Program-made: the position numbers and the translations under genes | Notes under the pieces: generated by a model | What the model was told of the DNA's origin: nothing | Seen by the model: the letters and a program-made list of their open reading frames with translations, nothing else | The model's database searches: none | Origin: Scolanthus callimorphus | Lineage: Eukaryota > Cnidaria > Anthozoa > Actiniaria > Edwardsiidae | Length of the DNA: 64,000 bases | NCBI GenBank assembly: GCA_033964015.1 | Contig: CM066913.1 | Location: forward strand, 3,784,169-3,848,168 | Reading direction: 5' to 3' | Part shown: piece after piece, positions 22,512 through 34,927 of the stretch | Position numbering within the stretch: the stretch's first letter is position 1 | Layout of the letters: each line of letters opens with the position of its first letter

Positions 22512-23874
22512 CTTAGTTTACAGTTGACAAGGTTTTCAGAAAACAGGAACAAATGAAATGCATTCTTTTCATTGAATTGAACAGTTTTGAAAAGGAGTAC
22601 AGTTTACAATTGAAAAAGATAGCGGATTGCAATAGGAACTATTGTTAGTTATTTAGCTGCTTTCATAGAAGTGGGTTCCCCAGAGAAACTCATTGCAATT
22701 AATTTTTACCATGCACAATAAAGTTGTGATGCTGAAGAAAATGAATGACAACTTTTATTCAACCATGATTGACAGAGGTTTCCAAACACGAATTATGTCT
22801 TTTGTTTTCGTACAACAGACAGTCCAATCAATCAAGTGGCCTTTTGTAAAAGCGCAACTCATTAAAGCGCTGTTATTTTGGTCGGTACGTAGCTGCTTAA
22901 AGCTCCTCTCTGGTTGGATAATACAACAATACCCCATACCTCAACACAAAGAACGAGGATAATAGACTACAGACAAAAGAACTCCTTTGTAGAACGAAAA
23001 TAATACAGACAAAAGCAACTACGTCCTTACTGGTTATTTTCATTTGTACCACGCCCTGACAGCTACGTACTACAGCTCAATTTGCATAACGTTGTGTCTA
23101 GCAAAATGGATGGAACTGATTCAAGATGGAGAAACTGAAGGCAAGTTTCAGGTATTTTGCGCTCGTTGGTTGCTCTCTACGATTAGATATGCAATTAACC
23201 TGGGCATGATTTTATCTGTATTTTCAGGTTTACGTCTTAAACACACTCTATGGGCAATGAGACCAAGCAAGTAGACTGGACAAACGCTTCTCGATTATGG
23301 TTCAAGTGAAGGCGTTCTCGGAAATCGTGTTTTGTGGCATTCAACGGGATTCGCATAAAGGATAATCAGGAGGAAATATTGGTTATAGACAGACAGTCAG
23401 CATAGATGCATAAACTGAGAGTATTGGATGTTTTTTTCTCGGGGTAAGTGTATGGATTTGAATTCACTAGTTAAATGTTTGGGTTGATATTTGAATTAGT
23501 CATTGTGAAAGGGGCAACTGTCATGGTCTATCATGAATTTGGTCTAACTTGGGGTCATTTTAAGTAGCTTAAATGCAGTCAAACTCCCTACAAATCAACA
23601 AAATAATGGTCTACGTTTTTTAACTAACCTTTCAGCTGCTAGATCAATACAAATTTGGAGTATTTTCGTGTATAATCGAGCGGATGGAATTGGATTGCTA
23701 ATTGGCATTTTTGATTTTCGAACAGGCTGAACAAGTTTCTTTTTCTTTCTAAGACTAATTTGAAACAAAATATAGGTTCGGAGTTGTTTCTGTAGAACAC
23801 TGGTCTTATTTTAAAACATTTTGATGAAACAAACGTGACAGTGCCCCTTGAAGTCTTGGTAAAAATGGCTTATT

Positions 23875-24028
23875 GTGTGGTTCCAGAAATTATCCATAGG
23901 AAGGATAATAGGAAAGGATATATTTTCCATACAAATACTGTATTTTTCTTCGGAAATTCCAGAAAGGTGGGGGGGGGGGGGCACTTTTCAACACTCTTCC
24001 GGGGGGGGGATATTTTCTGGAACCACAC
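23875..24028. mobile_element. MITE with GTGTGGTTCCAGAAA termini
   Basis: gtgtggttccagaaa at 23875 pairs with ttttctggaaccacac ending at 24028. Two poly-G tracts lie inside (about 23968-23981 and 24000-24009). Confidence 0.75.
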
Positions 24029-24055
24029 ATTATTGATTTACAGGTAAGTATATGG

Positions 24056-24118
24056 CTTATTATGGATTTATAGGTAAATAACTAGATATTTACCTATTAA
24101 TCCATAATGAGCTATATA
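24056..24118. repeat. AT-rich hairpin
   Basis: ttattatggatttataggta and tatttacctattaatccata form an inverted repeat with a short loop. The unit atttacctatgaatccataa recurs just downstream, so inverted and direct copies are mixed. Confidence 0.6.
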
Positions 24119-26750
24119 TTTACCTATGAATCCATAATGACCAATATATTTACCTAGAAATTCAATTCAATTCTATTGATCAACCCCAACCTTTCCCTGG
24201 AGAATTCAAATCCCTCCCCGACTTTTAGTTTGTTGAGAGCCATTATCCGAGTTAATTCCCTACGAATAACAATGGAAACCGCGTCAACTGTAAACTAATG
24301 CTAGTTAAAGTTGTTTTTCATTAGTTTCTAGTTGAGTGCCGCTGCTATATTGAAGCTCAATGTGGTTTTGGAAACGTGGAATTACAATATCGTCTTTACA
24401 ACCTACGCACATTAGGTCATTAACTACGGAAGCATAAGTGTAATCTGTGTACGCAGCTCTCTAGTTATATAAATAGGTCCATCAACCACAGCTGCAGTAT
24501 CAAGCTCAATTAATACCGCCCACCACTTAAACCGGCCCTCGTACACAAGTCGAACCGACCAAATATTTTCGAGCAATCGTCCATGTACCTACTTGTTCTC
24601 GTGATATCTAAAACGTGCTAACCGACCAAAATATCGTTTTGAGAGTTTCGTCGCCAAAGGTGATTTCTGTTATTTTGGCCCCATGCCAGTTCGTCGCCGA
24701 TTCAAGACTGCATACAACACATAGCGCTACGCCCAATTAGCCGCAGACGACGCTTCGCACAATTAGCTGTTACGTCTACCGTCACCTGTGTTGGGTTCGA
24801 CAAAATGATGCATTGAAAGGTTTCAAGTACGGTACTAGTGGAATACACTCGCTTTATGCACGGGCATATATGGTATATTTGGGTCACATAATCCCTTATT
24901 TTTGGCAGTAATTTAGATCCCCGAGTCAAATTTGTTACTTTAATTTTGATCCCTGAGTCATTAAAAATTCTGATCCCTGATCCAGACCTCAAACAACTAT
25001 TTATCCCCACTTCTACCCCTTTTGATCCCTGAGCCCGCTACTTGGAGCCCTGATCCCGGCCTTTTGGGGCTTTGATCCGTGAGCCCATATACGAGACTGA
25101 AGGCTAAAGGCAACCGAACGTGTTTGATAAGAGTAAAGAAGTTTACTTTACATTTACGGTGACTCTAATTTTAGCCCGTTGTTTTTGATTTGATATTGCT
25201 TTGCCCTAATTGACTGAACACCTCAAATGTGTCTCTCAGAATGCTCATTCGTACAGCTAAACTTAAGCTTTTTTACTTAAAATGGCTGATTTTCTATATA
25301 TGAAACAATCGTGTTAATGATGAGACTTTATTTGCCGCATATAAAGAACAGCAAAACTTATGCCCTCCTCAATACAGAACATTGCTAATGTATTCTATTT
25401 ATCAGAAAGCACTGAAGTACAGATCAAGAGGTTTTGCATGACTCAAGTGCACAGTAAATGAACTAGTCAGCGTTCCATGAAAACTGAACCCTCGACGAAA
25501 TCGAGGCAACGAGTCGTGGGAGTGAAGTTCATGACGTTACCAGGTACAAAGAATGAAATAAAGAAACAAAATGCGACGGGAGGAAATACTTTATTGTTAC
25601 TCTTTGGTTTCTAAATTATGAGATCGAACGATGCTAAAACGCAAAGCATTTTTTTACATGTCTTTCCTAATAAAAAAATATCAGCTGATGTGATATTGGC
25701 CATTAATAAAAATGACAGCAATCAACAAAAGGGGACAATATTCCTCTCAGTCTATCTTAATATTCTGTCCATGCACTCTGATGGCGAGGCCCATATAAGA
25801 TCAGAGCTTATGGGTGAAAAGTACAAGTGCAAAACTCTTTAAACGACATGTACCTTTTTTCGCACGTTTTCTTTCCCGTATACTATTTTCAGTCATCCTG
25901 CTCCAAATCAAAGATGGCGTCCACAAGAAAGCAAACTCGGGTTTTGTATACCTAAAATTACTCTGTAAGGCCATCATCAAGTTTGCAATCCTTTTCGGTG
26001 ACGGGTTTTGTCGGGCAGATGCAAAACAGGAACATAAAACATAAAAATAAAAAAAATCAATGCTGCTGATCCTTTTGGGGACGAAAGGGTGCATTTCGTA
26101 AGGGCGCGCCACGCTCAAGTTTGCCCCACTCTACAGCAAGTAACTTGATCCAGTTTTCTTACTTACAGTAAGTTTTTCATAGAAAGAGTGGTTTTCTTTG
26201 GGTTGAACGCCCACTCCCCCGCTAACTTATGTTCGACTGTCAATAGAGGATGGACTTTTGGTCATTCTACTCTACTACATATTCTAATAGTTTGATTTGC
26301 TCGGTGACAGAAAACGTAAGATTAAAATAGCGACGTCTGTTCCTAGAGCGGGTTTCAGGTGAGTGACGAAAATGATTTGAATTTGAGTTTACTTTGCATT
26401 CTCATCTGGTTGGCTATTTTCTATCAACCAATCACAATTTGAACAGGACGTAGCTATGTATTTAGTGATCACGTGCCGACCGCGTGATAGTGATTGTAGT
26501 TCAATGAGTGACAATAGTTACTTGGCTTGTGATTGGCTGACGGGGAAACCATTCAGCAGCAGGTTGTAATTCTCTCCTTTTTGATTGGATAGTGTATTTG
26601 GTCTTACTGCAGTCATTTGAAATTTATGCCACTACACAGTGATTTACTATCTATGTCTGAATTGCTATCTGGTTACCTTCTTCAATGATATTTTCTGCTT
26701 CTTTGCCTAAATAGTCTTCTACAAATCTTGACCCAACACATACCATATTA

Positions 26751-29025
26751 TCACCTGGCTAGGATTTTCAACACGATCTCGACTCCTTTGGAGTTCAGTT
26801 TTTTGAGTTTGTTCTTGCATGGACGTAGTTCCTGTGTGGTTTTCTCGGCAACGTCAGGGACCGGACTCTCCAATAAACTAGCGAGAGAAAGAAACGAAAC
26901 AACATTAACGCAATAAATAAGAGGGGTAAACTTGGACTGTTTTCGGTAAATGTGCAGGGTATTTCAGCAGAACTACTCACGGAATTAGCCTCATCCACAG
27001 GCATCTCGTTTTTTACTCTCGACTCTTTCGTGACCTGTGTGGCACACACAGGAAGCCCAAACCAACAGGAAAGCCGAAACAAAAGTAACCCAGACGCCTG
27101 CAGTGGAGGCTATCACGGTCAGCAAATAAAACATTTGAGCATGCGCATGTGACTCCCTACACTTACCTTGCAACTACAAAAGCTCCTCTGTTGACTTTAC
27201 ACCAGTCAAGTAGTCTGCCATCATCGAGTGTATTCAGTAGTGTGGTAGAGAAGTACACTGTTGTGGACAGATTAAGCGCTGTTAAGTTGTGTCTTTGTTT
27301 GAGTTTGTCTGTGCGTCATTTTAAAACAATATTTAACTGGGTTTAAGAAGTTTTGGTCAGAAATGTTTTTGTTGTTGTTTACATCTGATATTAGAAGACG
27401 AAATGTTGAAATAACAATCTACCTGAAACAAGGTTTTAAACATTCAATCGGAAATATCGCACAATCCCTAAATCAGCCGATGGAAATGGTGCTTTTTCTG
27501 ACTCGATATGTTGCTAGGCCGACAAAATGGCGGCTGACTATGGCTCTTAAACGTCAAAACAGACTGGGTTCTCTTTTATGGGTATTAAAATAGGATTTCA
27601 AAATGAGTGCTCAGTTTCGTTTTACTTCGTATGCATCATTTCAAAAACACGTGCGTCAGAGTGAACATTCCCGTTCCCAGGCCCAACTCGCTTCTTTGGG
27701 TGAATGGTAAATGTTTATAGTGGTAGTGCACTTAGCTAGACAGCTAATTCACAGACACTCCACTCAAATTGAAACCAAATATCTAATTATTAAGAATCCC
27801 AACTGACAGAAATCATTTTTTACTGGAAGAGGGTCGACGAGCACCCACGAATTGGCAGTTTTCACGATGTTGCGCACGCAACATCAATGGGATGAGAACG
27901 CAACCTCGTCCCCAGGGTCTTCTCGGTCGTTTTTCAAAATGGCGGTTAGCTCAGAGAAGACCATGGGAGGCTGAGTCACGTGACCACTGTTTGAGGACAT
28001 GGGAACGAGGTTCTCCTTTGTTTCGAAACGGTCATGTGACTCAGCCTCCCCCAGGGTAGCTAACCGCCATTTTGAAAAACGACAGAGAAGACCCTGGGGA
28101 CGAGGTTGATGAGAACGATGCTTGACTGTTTTGAATAACAAAAGCCGTCTTCGCCAGAACGAGTAGGAACGGCTCAAGGGTATTGTTCTCACAACATCGT
28201 GAAAACGGTCAATTCTTATAGGAAAAATAGGGAACTCACCATCCGTGTCCGAGTCTATCTTATCTTTGTCTTGTATGATGAGTCTCTTGAGTGCGAAATG
28301 TCCACTTGCGCTTTTGATTATGTGATCCTGAGTAGACAAACGAGATTTCAAAATCAGTTGCTCAATACTAGCGGTGCTCAAAGGTTATAGAACTTGGTTT
28401 AAAAGAAAGATACATGTAAATTAGTAATACTATGCTCGTGCTAGCCGCTGAAGACGACTGTACTTTTATTCGTGCACATGCCATTACATTACAGATGTTG
28501 TTTCTTAAATACGGGCAGATGACGTACCCGCAGACGTGCATACAATTCAGCTCGTTCAATGCATTTTGGAGGCGATACTACGGCCTTCGGCAAACGTTGT
28601 GCCAGAGTCGCGCCGTTCCAAGCAATAGAACGTTTTTGATTCTGAAGTATAACGAGGCGGCGTCCTTTAAAAAAGAAAGGTTCGACAGAAGAGATCGACT
28701 GAAGTTCAATACCATCACCCATTTTCAAGCGCGCGTGTCAGTTGAGTGAGGATATTCTGTTTTAGTCAAATCACACTAGTGGTCTATTGTCAATGCTGCG
28801 TTTTGATTGGTTGAGCTACTAGTAGGCTATAAGTTATAGCCTACTAGTAGCGAAAAGTGTCGGATTTGAAAGCCAGAAAAAGGCAAATGACCAGACCAGA
28901 AAACGTTTTTGGCTATACAAATTGACTTACTAGTTTGATTTGACTGAAACAATTATTCCTCTCGCCCTCATGGCCCCTGAGTCAATAGCCCATTCGGCCT
29001 TTGGCCTCATGGGCTATTGACTAAG

Positions 29026-29060
<35 letters not shown>

Positions 29061-32000
29061 CGCTCCTTAGTAAGTTTATGGTCGTTATAATGTTCTCCTT
29101 TACCTCGTCATCGGTAGAGGGATCCAAAGGCTTGTTCGCAGCAGTTGCTATCGCCTCCATTGGCGGCACCAAATCACCTGCAGAAGACAGAATCAAGATG
29201 TTATCACTGCTGCATTGCATGCTTACGTTATATTATGGCATTTGATTTGATATGCCATTTTCCCAATGTTTCCTAATATATTTGTTAGCATGAAAAAGAA
29301 AAATTATCGCTTTAACTTAAAAAAAGAGCTTCGTCGGTCCCACTTTTTTATTTTTTTGCAACAGCAAAACTGTGAAATTTGACCAACTTGTGACGCTCAA
29401 ATTTGCCCAACGTCTACCGCGGCATTATTTGCCAATTTGCCAATTGTTTATCTCAATCTCTCAGTAGAATGCTTCCAGAATAAAATGAATTTGAGTAGAA
29501 TGAAAAAATTAATGTGAGCACAATGACGTCAAGAAAGAAATAAGCCATGAGAACATGATCAACTGCACTTTTTTCTTTTTGACAGTCATCTGAAGTCCGC
29601 TCTATGCAAGTAGTTTACTTGACTTACCAGTACAGTTCTGTAGAATTGCAGCAACCAACTGACAGCTTCCTTTGTCCATCATCAGCTCTTCGCCATCTAT
29701 TTTGACCAACTCTAATAAGCTGGGTGATATGGCTTCCAAAAGCTCTTTCCGTCGCTGGTGCGGATCTTTTTTACTACGGAAAAGAGCATGGTATGCATCA
29801 TTCACAAAAATACAAAAAACACTGTGTTTGTGTTGCCCTTAGAGCGGATTTCATATGACTGTAGTGAAACCAATTGCAAAGTGATCACACTAATTCTGAA
29901 TAAAACCTATAGTCAGTCAGCCATCTGAATTCCGCTCTAAGGAATACCTGTGTGGGTTGCTGTCTCCTTTTCTCAGCAGATCGACAATGGCCGGGTGAAA
30001 ATGATTTGGTGCTCTTGGCATTAGTAGATACAGCAACACCTTTCGGCCATGAACATCCTGGGCAAGCTCCTTTAGATTCCCTATGATCTCCTGTTGTCAA
30101 AAAGGCATTTGGTTAGTTGAATACCAGAGAATACCATTTTACTTGCCGCCACCCTTGAAAAAGCTCCATGTTTTGAACTTTATGTATGCAACCTTTATGT
30201 ATTCAAATAGGGTGATGTCAAGCCCTAACAAAAACACAGGTTTGCCACCTGTCACCTTGCTGGGTATCCAAACAGTACTGGAACTCTATCTGGGCACTGG
30301 CCAAAGGTCACCTCATGAAAAGGGAGGAATTGCCCATGGTTTTAGCAGCCAGATAAAACTGCAGTATCCTTGAGCGTGCATAGAGCTGATAAATCCCCAT
30401 GCTTGCAGCAAATGGACACAACTTACCGGAAAGATGACCTTCTTGACAAGAACGGTATCATCGATGACATCAAACAAGGTCAGTAAAACTAAGTGGCCAT
30501 ACTCCTCCTGCAGAGCAAGGTTCTCAATTTTAGACATGTAGAATCAACAGATCCGTTGTTACTTTACTTGGTCACAGAAGTGTCCAAATTTGCGACTATA
30601 TATCATGTGTCTCCTTTTACAAATGAAGATGGTTACTGTACTACCACATGTATAGGTAGTTATGAGTTAATGATGCTAAATATGGTGTTTCCTTTCTTTC
30701 TTCCATGAGGCGAAACGTTTGGCAGCAGAAAGTGCCTGAAATGGCAGGGGTAGAGTAGATTTTGTGTGACTGTGAAAAAACGTTATGTGTTCCATGCCAT
30801 GCCTGTGCTATTTGATTGGTTCATAATTCAGTTCATGCAATATGATTGGCTGGATGCTTTAAACAAGAAGGCAAGATTCTGTGCTGAGGTGTTATTGTTC
30901 CATGTTTCTTGCCTTTTTGCAGTCATGCAAATTCTGTCCTAACATTTTCTTACTGGCATAAAGCATGGTTGGCTAAACATTTCATGCAAAAAGGGTATGT
31001 GACAACAAACCTTGCAGATCTTAGGAACATATGTCTTGAACGTCTTCAATATGGTCTTGCGATCCTAGAGTAGTAGGTATCAACACACAATTATTTGTAA
31101 TATAGAGTTTTTCTAGATACAAATGTAGCAAGAAGATGCAATAACTGTTTGTTTTTCAATCACGGAGATGTTTTTCAATCCTTCATAAAGGTACACTTAT
31201 ATACCGGTACATGAATGAATCAATGCATAATTACTATAGACTGAGGGCCGTTTTTGTGAGGCTCATGTGCTGGCAACTCTTAACAGGGACACAGCAACTT
31301 GAAATGCTACTACTAAAAATACAAGTGATACCTTAGCTGAACCACTCCAAAGGCAGTTCATGGCAACTCTCGACCCATCATGGGTATGTAGAATCAAGAC
31401 AACACACTCACGGATGGATTCTATCATCTCCTGCAATCATAAACAACAACAGCGTAAGAGTGGGGAATTTCCATTTCTTCTGCTCTTGCATACTTGCAAA
31501 AAAATGCATTCAAAATTTTAACATTTTCCTGGAAAGATGCCAGGTCAGGATGTTTGGTTTCCCCTGCCTGGAAAATGGGATACCTTTCTCCAGACCATGG
31601 GATGCTCAAGCTACTGATATCCAGATGAGAGACCTGTTCAACTGTTTCCAATAATGATGAAGGAGAACCATCATTGCATTTTTCTGAAATTTTCCTGTGG
31701 TTCATGCAAGTGTCACCAATACTCACAGTTATATCTTTCTCTTCAGCATGATTTAAATAATCCAGCAGGACCCTGTGTACTATGCTATGTATGATGACAG
31801 ATCTGTATTTCACACAAATGTATGTAAGTATTCATTTTTTTCTTAATTATATTGCTCATTCTTTAGATAGTACATAGCTAGTGAATTCTTACCGTTTGGC
31901 ATTTGGCATAAAAATTAAGGTTCTTTGGTCAGACCCCATTGGAAAATGTAATCAATACATCACAAGAACTTACATTGAATGTCTGTGCTTCATGACTTAC

Positions 32001-34655
32001 TTGTCTGTTAAAGGGCTTAAGGCCTCTTTGAGATTTTTCAGGATATCTTGTTTCCGTTCTGGTTCATCATTAAGTATTTTCTGTAGATTTCTATTGTCTA
32101 ATGGCTGAAAATGAAATAAAATTGACCATACAATGAATACTGGTAGTAATAAAATTGTTTAACAGCTTCTACTGTGTCTTCAAAAGAGTGACCTTTCTTG
32201 GTACCTAAAATTAATGCACTGTAAAAAACAAGTATGCTATCTGAAATCAATCCTGTCTGCCGTGGTCCGATGGCTATCTACTGTGCCCAATATCCATCCC
32301 CAGCCACCTGTACTTACCTTAAAAAGAGCGAATTCCGGGCCATAAAACTCCTGGATCAAAGCTGCTTTCTGTGAGGCTATAGCATAGTCTGTATAGATTG
32401 CCTCCATTATTTCAGATGCTTCCTAAAATATTACCACAAAGAACAGATGCAAGATTGGATTGTGAAAAGACCCCACACAGTCAGAAAATCTTTACATAAA
32501 GAGGCTGCACCAGTATGGCTAAAAAAATGTTTACTTATCAAGTTTAAATGCACCATATTAATAAAAAAAAATGTACTGTACCTTGTGCCTTACGAGCTTC
32601 CGTACTTTACCATAGAAACATTTGATAATGACATTACGCTGCTGTTTAGTACTGTAAAAGAATAAGAATTCAAAGTCTTATAGCTGACATAGGTAGCAAT
32701 GAAATAACAGCAGAAATCATTCAACAAATGACCAGTTTTTGAAATTCTATAACACCAAGTTCTTACCCATATTTTAGCATCTTCTTGACAAAGAACTTGG
32801 AGTATTTTGATTTTAGCATTTCTCCAAGATCATCTAGAAAAGGGATCGCCAGAATAAGCACAAACAATATTTCTGATCCACAATTAACTGGAATTTAGGA
32901 CTATGTAGCCCTACTGCTTTTAAGCTTACTAGCTAAGAAGCTACTGTAAACATTGAACCAGTAAGGATATTGAACAGTTCTTTTTTACAAAACACTTTAA
33001 TGTATGACTTTGGTTCAACTTACCCTAAATGTAGTCTTGAGACAACACTGTGTTATGCATTAATAATGATATGACATAAAACAATACTATGTACCCTGGC
33101 ATGTACCTTTAAACTGCTCAAAAAGGGCATTTTTCTGTTGCACTGTTCCATATTGAATACAACACTGCATTACTCTTCCTGTGTCATGCTTGAAAATGAC
33201 CTGTATTGTACAAAAGAGTGTACATTTGTTACATACATTGTTAAGTAGCGCTCCGTCTAAGAACTATAGCGAAAACAATAGGGCCGCAGAAACAGTTTAA
33301 AAATTTACACAAAGCATAACTCAAATTCCCGATAGCCGTTCACGCTATCGTTCCTAGATGGAGCGCTACTTAATACACTAACAGTGCAGAATCGTCCCTC
33401 AAAAAAGCCAGAGAATCTTGAAAAATTCTTCAGCATCAAAATCTCTCTTTCTGATATTTACAGGACTTCACATCAATGAGGGGTAGTCTTGATCTTGGAT
33501 TTTTAACCTTGATCTCTGCATCTCCCCTTAACATTATTAGACTAGAGTTAATAGATACAGTTGTTAGTTGTTCAACTTTTCTTATGGGGGGCATGCCTCA
33601 AAGCCTCCCTTAGAAGGCTCAGCCTCGCACATCTCTTAGCTACCTACATAAAGACAGCAGCCTTTCTACTCTAAATATGGCAAGTACAGATAATGTTGAT
33701 GAGATATTTACAGTAGATCTCTCAAAAGCAAACTCACCTCATGTGTATGACCAGCAATAAGCTTTAATATTTCTTCTACTAGTGGGACTTTCTTGGACCT
33801 TGGAAGTTCTTTCCTACAATAATCAGGTTTAAATATAGCAATATTGTTGTTTATTTTCATGTTTCTTTCATCTTTTCTTAAAATCTCCAAATGCCCATGG
33901 CATTCAACAATAACTGCCAACAAAGTCATACAACATGCTAAGGTACCTTCTAAGGGTCTCATAATGTAGCTTCAGAGAATGAATCAAGTCATAGCTTTCA
34001 TCATGCTTTTTTCGGTACTCCTTTCTCTCTTTCTTCTTCATTTTCCAAATGTCTGGTTTCTCCTCAATATCTGTAATAAACAACAAAGGATTGAAGGGAT
34101 ATGGCTGCTATCCAGTTTCATATAACTTTTACATAATCCTTTAAGTGAAGTTGCACTTAAAGCTGTGGTGAAACACACCGCCATCTGGTGTTTTTTCTTC
34201 TACTTTTGCCTTCTTGGTTTCCTTGTCTGATGGCTTATCATCAGGGAACTTTCTCTTTGTGTTCTTGCCACTTGAGCCACCAAACTTTTTCTTCTGTGGA
34301 AATGGAGTCTTTTTCTTTGTCTTTCCCTGTGAATCCTTTTTACTGAACTGCTTCTTCTTGCCCTTTTTATCAAAATATTTTCTACTGCTAGGCATCTTCT
34401 TTGCCTTCCCTTTCCTAAGAGAAAAATAAGTGAAGATTGATATGGTATGTCAGTGTGCCATGGAAATGACGTACTCCCGGACATTGAAGCTTCCTATCCT
34501 AACAAATCTATCGATTCATGAAAAGTAATACTGTGTATAATGTCGTGTCTGTGTCGCATAATCTACTTTATCATCAATATAAACCATAAATAATACAGAA
34601 TAGGCGAGCAATTCAATAATAAACGATGTGCTCACCGATCAGTGTTGGTCGCCAT
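26751..34655 (-). CDS. PUM3: Pumilio homologue 3 (PUM3), 19 exons, complete
   Basis: Coding exons on the minus strand are 34655-34636, 34414-34179, 34070-33947, 33813-33738, 33200-33107, 32833-32767, 32651-32582, 32422-32318, 32104-32001, 31802-31727, 31430-31332, 31064-31011, 30507-30427, 30090-29948, 29773-29628, 29177-29104, 28327-28240, 27257-27167 and 26877-26751. They sum to 1875 nt (624 aa plus stop), every phase agrees, and human PUM3 is 648 aa. The first 85 residues are a Lys-rich, nuclear-localisation-like tail. Divergent Puf repeats follow, then the CPL-type region. Diagnostic stretches include LVLLTLFDVIDDTVLVKKV, HGRKVLLYLLMPRAPN and the C-terminal LNSKGVEIVLKILA. Known family role: nucleolar RNA/DNA-binding protein in ribosome biogenesis. 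The gene is divergently paired with AK3. Introns contain several MITEs, including one beside the donor at 29947. Confidence 0.96.
27343..27551. mobile_element. MITE, second copy of the 10450-10682 family
   Basis: Shared sequence with the first copy includes tattagaagacgaaa, aaatcagccgatggaaatgg and caaaatggcggctgac followed by ggctcttaa. It lies in intron 17 of PUM3, about 85 bp upstream (transcript sense) of exon 18. Confidence 0.6.
27901..28107. mobile_element. MITE with 10-bp target duplication
   Basis: acctcgtccccagggtcttc and caaaatggcggttagct at the left are mirrored at the right (agctaaccgccattttg ... ggggacgaggt). The flank gatgagaacg occurs on both sides (27891-27900 and 28108-28117). 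A duplication of 9-11 bp suggests a Mutator-like transposase, but this is inference. It is inserted in an older foldback (about 27853-28215). Confidence 0.8.
28760..29055. mobile_element. MITE related to 761-1193
   Basis: Shared phrases include ctagtggtctattgtcaatg and tgattggttgagctactagt (reverse complement in the first copy), plus a GC-rich palindromic core (cccattcggcctttggcctc). Outer ends aacaattattcctc and gaggaataattgtt form an inverted repeat at about 28950-29052. It lies in intron 16 of PUM3. Confidence 0.55.
29841..29938. mobile_element. 98-bp MITE with AGAGCGGATTTCA termini beside a splice donor
   Basis: agagcggatttcatatgact at the left pairs with cagccatctgaattccgctct at the right. 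It belongs to the family of the 409-bp element at 45003-45411. It fills over half of the 174-bp PUM3 intron 14 and its edge is nine bases from the 5' splice site at 29947. Confidence 0.75.
33241..33373. mobile_element. MITE with TTAA-flanked GTAGCGCTCC ends
   Basis: ttaagtagcgctccgtctaa at the left pairs with tagatggagcgctacttaa at the right; arms are about 33 bp. TTAA at each edge fits a TTAA target duplication. It lies in PUM3 intron 4. Confidence 0.75.
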
Positions 34656-34927
34656 TTTGTTTCCACGTGCGAAAGTTTATGAGCCCGTTATCGCACAGCG
34701 GTTACAAAATATGGGATCCCTGTGTTTCTAGCACTACAATATTTACTAACTCCCAATAAACTAATCACATGAATTAAATTATGTATTGAAATGCTTGCAG
34801 TATCAAGCAGCGGCACATTATTTTCTGATGGTTTCATATTTTCACCTTTTATTCTTGCCTTTTATCGTTCCTTCAATTGATTTCAAGATCCCGCGCGGTC
34901 TCTCGAGTAGCCAGCTCCAGTCCCCCG
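34656..34927. promoter_or_regulatory. Bidirectional promoter interval of PUM3 and AK3
   Basis: Only 272 bp separate the two divergent initiator codons. No TATA box is placed convincingly for either gene. Next to the PUM3 ATG, caaaatggcgacc matches the YY1-type motif that often overlaps start codons, and ccacgtgcg holds an E-box. Shared use for two housekeeping genes is inferred from arrangement. Confidence 0.6.

Larger units (their letters stand above)
22512..26750. other. Intergenic DNA, no supported gene
   Basis: Between the palindrome and the PUM3 stop codon I see only repeats: a MITE at 23875-24028, a hairpin at 24056-24118, and a cluster of gatccctgag-like phrases at 24920-25085. ORFs of 60-105 codons (for example 25801-26118 minus) show no recognisable domain. 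The 3' UTR of PUM3 should lie at its right edge. Confidence 0.45.

Noticed and set aside
26795..27173. Minus-strand ORFs with hydrophobic stretches that looked like signal-peptide or membrane exons
   Set aside because: They fall in PUM3 intron 18 and partly over the last PUM3 exon. The exons 27257-27167 and 26877-26751 have the right phase and PUM3 similarity, and these frames do not join to them.
28432..28749. 105-codon plus-strand ORF
   Set aside because: It lies in PUM3 intron 16 beside a MITE, is opposed by a similar-sized ORF on the other strand, and has no recognisable domain.
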